DNA from: Planctomycetota bacterium
GTDB lineage: Bacteria; Planctomycetota; UBA8108; JACQVS01
Direction of reading: 5' to 3'
Length of the DNA: 64,000 nt
Assembly: GCA_028280485.1 (NCBI GenBank)
Contig: JANQLS010000135.1
Span: forward strand, 1-64,000
A program made the position numbers and the translations under genes. Shown piece by piece: positions 61,195 through 64,000 of this stretch. The notes beneath the pieces were generated by a model. The model searched no databases and was not told the origin of the DNA. It was given only the letters and a program-made list of their open reading frames with translations. The stretch's first letter is position 1, and every line of letters starts with the position of its first letter.

Positions 61195-62541
61195 TCAAAA
61201 GCTCTGAACGCGCCCCAAGGGAAAGGGCTGTAGTTTGTGTGAGACCTTATGGCTGCTTAAATCAATTATAACGATTTCACCCGACTTTCCGGTTGCGGCC
61301 AACTGATCGTTAGCGGGATTGAAGGCGAGACTGAAAATAGGTCCACTCTCCAGTTGAATATTGCGGAGAAGTTTTAAAGTGTTTTTAACTGAATAAATGT
61401 GAACCTGCGAATCCATTCCACTCACCGCGAATAGAGTGCCCTGAGGACTAAAGGCAGAGGCATAGATCGATGGCTTGAAGAACTCTAAATCTTGAATTTT
61501 CTTCTTTGCTTTCCAATCGAATAATGTAGGGCTCTGAGTTTGACCCCCAGCAACAAACTGAGGAGAAGTTGGTGAGAGAGCCAAGCTGTAATAGGCACCG
61601 TTCGAAAGGGCTAATCTTTTGATCAAGTTTCCATTTGCTGCATCGAGAACTTTTACCGTTTGGTCTCTACTCAGCGTGACTAAAGTTCGGTCATCGAGAC
61701 TGTAGCCGATTCCCATGACCCAATCAGCATGCACTTCCTTTACATACACTCTTTTTCCGCTCTCAATGTCGACGACATAAATATTGGGGCTAGCACCCGA
61801 AACCGCGATTCGCTTTCCGTCGTGAGAAAAGCTTAAAGAGAACAAGGTATCTTGCCCCAGTTTCCATTGATCGATGAGCTTAAAGGTGTCTACATGAACG
61901 AACCTCACTTCACCAAACCTTCCCGGGCTTCCACCAGCGATCGCTAGTAATTTTTTATTCGGTGAAAGCTTGAGGTCTCGAACTTGTTCACCCTCAAACC
62001 GAATACGATGTAATGGGTAAGAATTTTTCACCTTAAGTTTATGGATATCATGAACCAAGACTTCCCTGTGACCTCCCACATATAGGTGTTTTCCATTTGG
62101 GGAATACCTCAAGGAGGCGACAGGGGCGGGACGTTTGTATTGAGGAAGAGAATAATTGTTAACGCTCTTTTTTTTCCCCGGGGGGCAACCCGCTTGAATC
62201 CATCGTTTAATCAATTCGACACTTTGCTGGGTGAGAGGATCATTTCTCCTCGGGGGCATGTAAGGCTTTTCTTGGTGCGTTATCAGCTGGAATAAAAAAC
62301 TTTCTTCCGGCTTCCCGACGACGACCGAAGGACCCTCATCTCCTCCTATTTTCAAAGCCTCATAAGTCGAAAGATCGAGACCCCCTTTTGAGGTCTTATG
62401 ATCGTGACAACCGACGCAACTCTCAGCGAAGATGGGCAAAATGTGCTCATAAAAATTGGGCTCTTCGGCCCTCAAGTTCTTCGCTGAAAGAAGAATGAAA
62501 CAGGCCAAGCCCAAATGGAGTTGCGGTTTTTTTAACAACAT
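61195..62541 (-). CDS. PSCyt1 cytochrome c fused to WD40 propeller
   Basis: From the ATG at 62541 the 448-residue protein has a signal peptide (LGLACFILLSAKNLRA), then a PSCyt1 domain (SCVGCHDHKTSKGGLDLS near 40, PYMPPRRNDPL with Met, ELIKRWIQAGCP). WD40-type blades fill 140-448: SLRYSPNGKHLYVGG, LSFSHDGKRIAVSG, IGYSLDDRTLVTLSRDQTVKVLDA, and AFSPQGTLFAVSGMDSQVHIYS. A frame with TTG extends six residues upstream. Such fusions are typical of planctomycetes; a periplasmic redox-linked scaffold is likely but no function is known. Confidence 0.9.
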   Translation of the reverse strand: MLLKKPQLHLGLACFILLSAKNLRAEEPNFYEHILPIFAESCVGCHDHKTSKGGLDLSTYEALKIGGDEGPSVVVGKPEESFLFQLITHQEKPYMPPRRNDPLTQQSVELIKRWIQAGCPPGKKKSVNNYSLPQYKRPAPVASLRYSPNGKHLYVGGHREVLVHDIHKLKVKNSYPLHRIRFEGEQVRDLKLSPNKKLLAIAGGSPGRFGEVRFVHVDTFKLIDQWKLGQDTLFSLSFSHDGKRIAVSGASPNIYVVDIESGKRVYVKEVHADWVMGIGYSLDDRTLVTLSRDQTVKVLDAANGNLIKRLALSNGAYYSLALSPTSPQFVAGGQTQSPTLFDWKAKKKIQDLEFFKPSIYASAFSPQGTLFAVSGMDSQVHIYSVKNTLKLLRNIQLESGPIFSLAFNPANDQLAATGKSGEIVIIDLSSHKVSHKLQPFPLGRVQSF

Positions 62542-62738
62542 AAACAAGGAAAACGACAAAATTAGAAAAAGAATCCCCAGTTCGATTTTGACTTGAGTAA
62601 ACTAAGGAAAGGTAAGTTCTCCGTATAAGGATAAACCTTTTGGGTCTCAGTTTACTCCTCAAAAAATCCACGGAGCACTTAAATTGCTCCCCCCAACAAA
62701 TAAATCTGTATCTGTCTTATCGTCGAAGGAAATGACAT

Positions 62739-63692
62739 ATGAGCATCGATAGAAGATCCTTTCTCTCTAAAGCAACTTTAGCTGCCGGCTCTGCTGCAGC
62801 CTTGACTGCAATTCCCGCCCAGGTCGCTCAAGCAGCTGAACCCCTCGCCGCTCCCCAGAATAAAATAAAAAATCGAATTGGAGTTTCTACTTACTCTTTT
62901 TGGCAATTCAACGGGAAACGCGTGCCGATCATCGATTGCATCGACCAAGCCGCCGAGATGGGATTTGATGGAGTCGAAATCCTTCACGTACAAATGAGCG
63001 ATGAAAGCAACTCCAACCTCCAAAAGATCAAACAGCATGCTTTCAGAAGTGGAATCGATTTGATGGGCTTCTCAACTCACCAAGGATTTGTGAGCCCCGA
63101 CAAAGAAAAACGCCAAAGAAATATCGATCACACCATTCGTACCATAGAGCTCGCTTATCGCTTGGGCATTCCCACCATCCGCCTCAATACCGGACGCTGG
63201 GGAACCACGCGTTCATTCAACGAGTTGATGAAGAACCGAGGAATCGAACCTCGTTTGGAAGGCTACTCCGACAACGATGCTTACGGCTGGGTGAATGATT
63301 CGATCGAAAAGTTACTCTGGAAAGCTGAGCAATGTGGCGTCGTTCTCGGATTAGAAAACCACTGGGGTCTGGGCTTAACCCCTGAGGGCTTATTGAGGAT
63401 CCACCGCGAAATTAAGTCGCCATGGCTTCAGTTCACTGTAGACACCGGAAACTTTTTAGAAGATCCCTACGAACGCCTCGACATGATCGCCCCTCATTGT
63501 GTTTTAGTTCAAGCTAAGACGTATTTTGGTGGAGGGAAATGGTACACCCTAGACTTAGACTACGGTCGCATCGCCAAGATCTTTCAAAAGCACAACTACA
63601 AAGGTTACGTCTCTTTGGAATTCGAAGGGAAAGAGTCTCCGAAAACGGGTGTTCCGAAGAGCTTGGCTCTTTTGAGGAAGCACTTTAGCTGA
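62739..63692 (+). CDS. Tat-exported sugar phosphate isomerase/epimerase-like protein
   Basis: The 317-residue protein has a twin-arginine signal (IDRRSFLSKATLAAGSAAAL, residues 3-22) and AAGGA eight bases before the ATG. The rest is an AP endonuclease 2/xylose-isomerase-like TIM barrel: GVSTYSFWQF, CIDQAAEMGFDGVEILHVQ, VVLGLENHWGLGL and LQFTVDTGNF, ending KGYVSLEFEGKE; the conserved Glu, His, Asp and Glu of the metal site are present. Exported members of this family are common in planctomycetes, where some are 3-keto-sugar isomerases or epimerases, but activity here is open. Confidence 0.88.
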   Translation: MSIDRRSFLSKATLAAGSAAALTAIPAQVAQAAEPLAAPQNKIKNRIGVSTYSFWQFNGKRVPIIDCIDQAAEMGFDGVEILHVQMSDESNSNLQKIKQHAFRSGIDLMGFSTHQGFVSPDKEKRQRNIDHTIRTIELAYRLGIPTIRLNTGRWGTTRSFNELMKNRGIEPRLEGYSDNDAYGWVNDSIEKLLWKAEQCGVVLGLENHWGLGLTPEGLLRIHREIKSPWLQFTVDTGNFLEDPYERLDMIAPHCVLVQAKTYFGGGKWYTLDLDYGRIAKIFQKHNYKGYVSLEFEGKESPKTGVPKSLALLRKHFS

Positions 63693-63718
63693 CTACAAGT
63701 TCGGCTACGACGCTTGAA

Positions 63719-63757
63719 AAAAAAAAGCCCAGCTTCAAAGAAGCTGGGCTTTTTTTA
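63719..63757. terminator. Bidirectional terminator
   Basis: AAAAGCCCAGCTT-CAAAG-AAGCTGGGCTTTT with long A and T runs lies between the convergent isomerase-like gene and ahcY. Confidence 0.97.
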
Positions 63758-63784
63758 ATCGTTAATCTTGATCGCTGAAGAAGA

Positions 63785-64000
63785 TCAATACCGATAGTAA
63801 TCAGGCTTATAAGGACCTTCAACCGGCACACCTATATAGTCGGCTTGCTCTTGGGTTAAGGTCGTCAGCTTGACACCTAAGTGATCTAAGTGTAATCGGG
63901 CGACTTCTTCATCCAAATGCTTAGGAAGCATATAAACTTCGTTCTTGTACTGATCGTTCTTGGTGTGGAGTTCGATTTGAGCGAGAACTTGGTTCGTAAA
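63785..64000 (-). CDS. ahcY: S-adenosylhomocysteinase, C-terminal part
   Basis: Only the last 71 codons are inside the window; the gene continues beyond base 64000. The C-terminus includes YMLPKHLDEEVARLHL, GVKLTTLTQEQADYIGV and ends PDYYRY, the highly conserved tail that carries the lysine/tyrosine contacting NAD in a neighbouring subunit. The enzyme splits S-adenosylhomocysteine into adenosine and homocysteine in the methyl cycle. The stop TGA is at 63785-63787 and a terminator follows. Confidence 0.97.
   Translation of the reverse strand, partial: FTNQVLAQIELHTKNDQYKNEVYMLPKHLDEEVARLHLDHLGVKLTTLTQEQADYIGVPVEGPYKPDYYRY

Overview
The window reads as a chromosome segment of a planctomycete (phylum Planctomycetota). 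The evidence is family content: two DUF1501 proteins, two DUF1549/DUF1553 proteins, two PSCyt1-type cytochrome c proteins, a DUF1080 protein, an ECF sigma factor abutting a Ser/Thr kinase, an FG-GAP surface protein, and two secreted proteins with planctomycete dockerin-like 'FIRGD..DG' repeats. Base composition is moderate by eye. There is no rRNA, tRNA, transposase, phage gene or CRISPR array.

Layout. 0.1-4.2 kb: VOC protein and a secreted DUF1501/DUF1549 pair. 4.5-9.0 kb: ECF sigma factor plus kinase-TPR-malectin receptor. 9.2-13.1 kb: TPR protein, beta-CASP hydrolase with a DUF983 protein, dockerin-like secreted protein. 13.6-18.0 kb: tightly coupled cytochrome c oxidase operon (I, III, IV, two small membrane proteins, II), followed upstream by a run of hairpins and a cupredoxin lipoprotein. 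20.3-26.1 kb: DNA glycosylase, threonine synthase, cytochrome P450, HxlR regulator with a thioredoxin-like protein, sugar-phosphate-antiporter-like MFS protein. 26.6-38.7 kb: large secreted metalloprotease, Bpt transferase, HDOD pair, beta-propeller lipoprotein, FG-GAP protein, site-2 protease, secreted hydrolase, small zinc-ribbon protein. 38.9-43.7 kb: fused mannose-1-P guanylyltransferase/phosphomannose isomerase, DUF309, S1-domain protein. 44.0-49.8 kb: second PSCyt1-DUF1549-DUF1501-DUF1080 cluster. 50.0-54.3 kb: operon of porin, FMN-binding/ApbE fusion and secreted beta-propeller. 55.2-64.0 kb: glycoside hydrolase, phosphodiesterase, beta-lactamase/VanX fusion, cytochrome-WD40 protein, Tat-exported sugar isomerase-like protein, and the C-terminus of S-adenosylhomocysteinase.

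The most unusual content lies between genes. Several families of short hairpins (called A to E here) recur in inverted pairs. Their stems change in both arms together while short loops stay constant, and families are nested in one another. Family A begins with TAG, and that TAG is the stop codon of the adjacent gene in several cases; one convergent spacer (20835-20987) is a single element whose two ends supply both stop codons. A family D copy carries four 24-bp tandem repeats inside its hairpin loop. A five-copy array of ACCCTGGGT sites, a run of five back-to-back hairpins upstream of the cox operon, and a 400-bp structured non-coding block at 19.8-20.2 kb add to this. These are the best candidates for undescribed biology here.

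All protein assignments rest on motif and domain recognition by eye; no database search was run.
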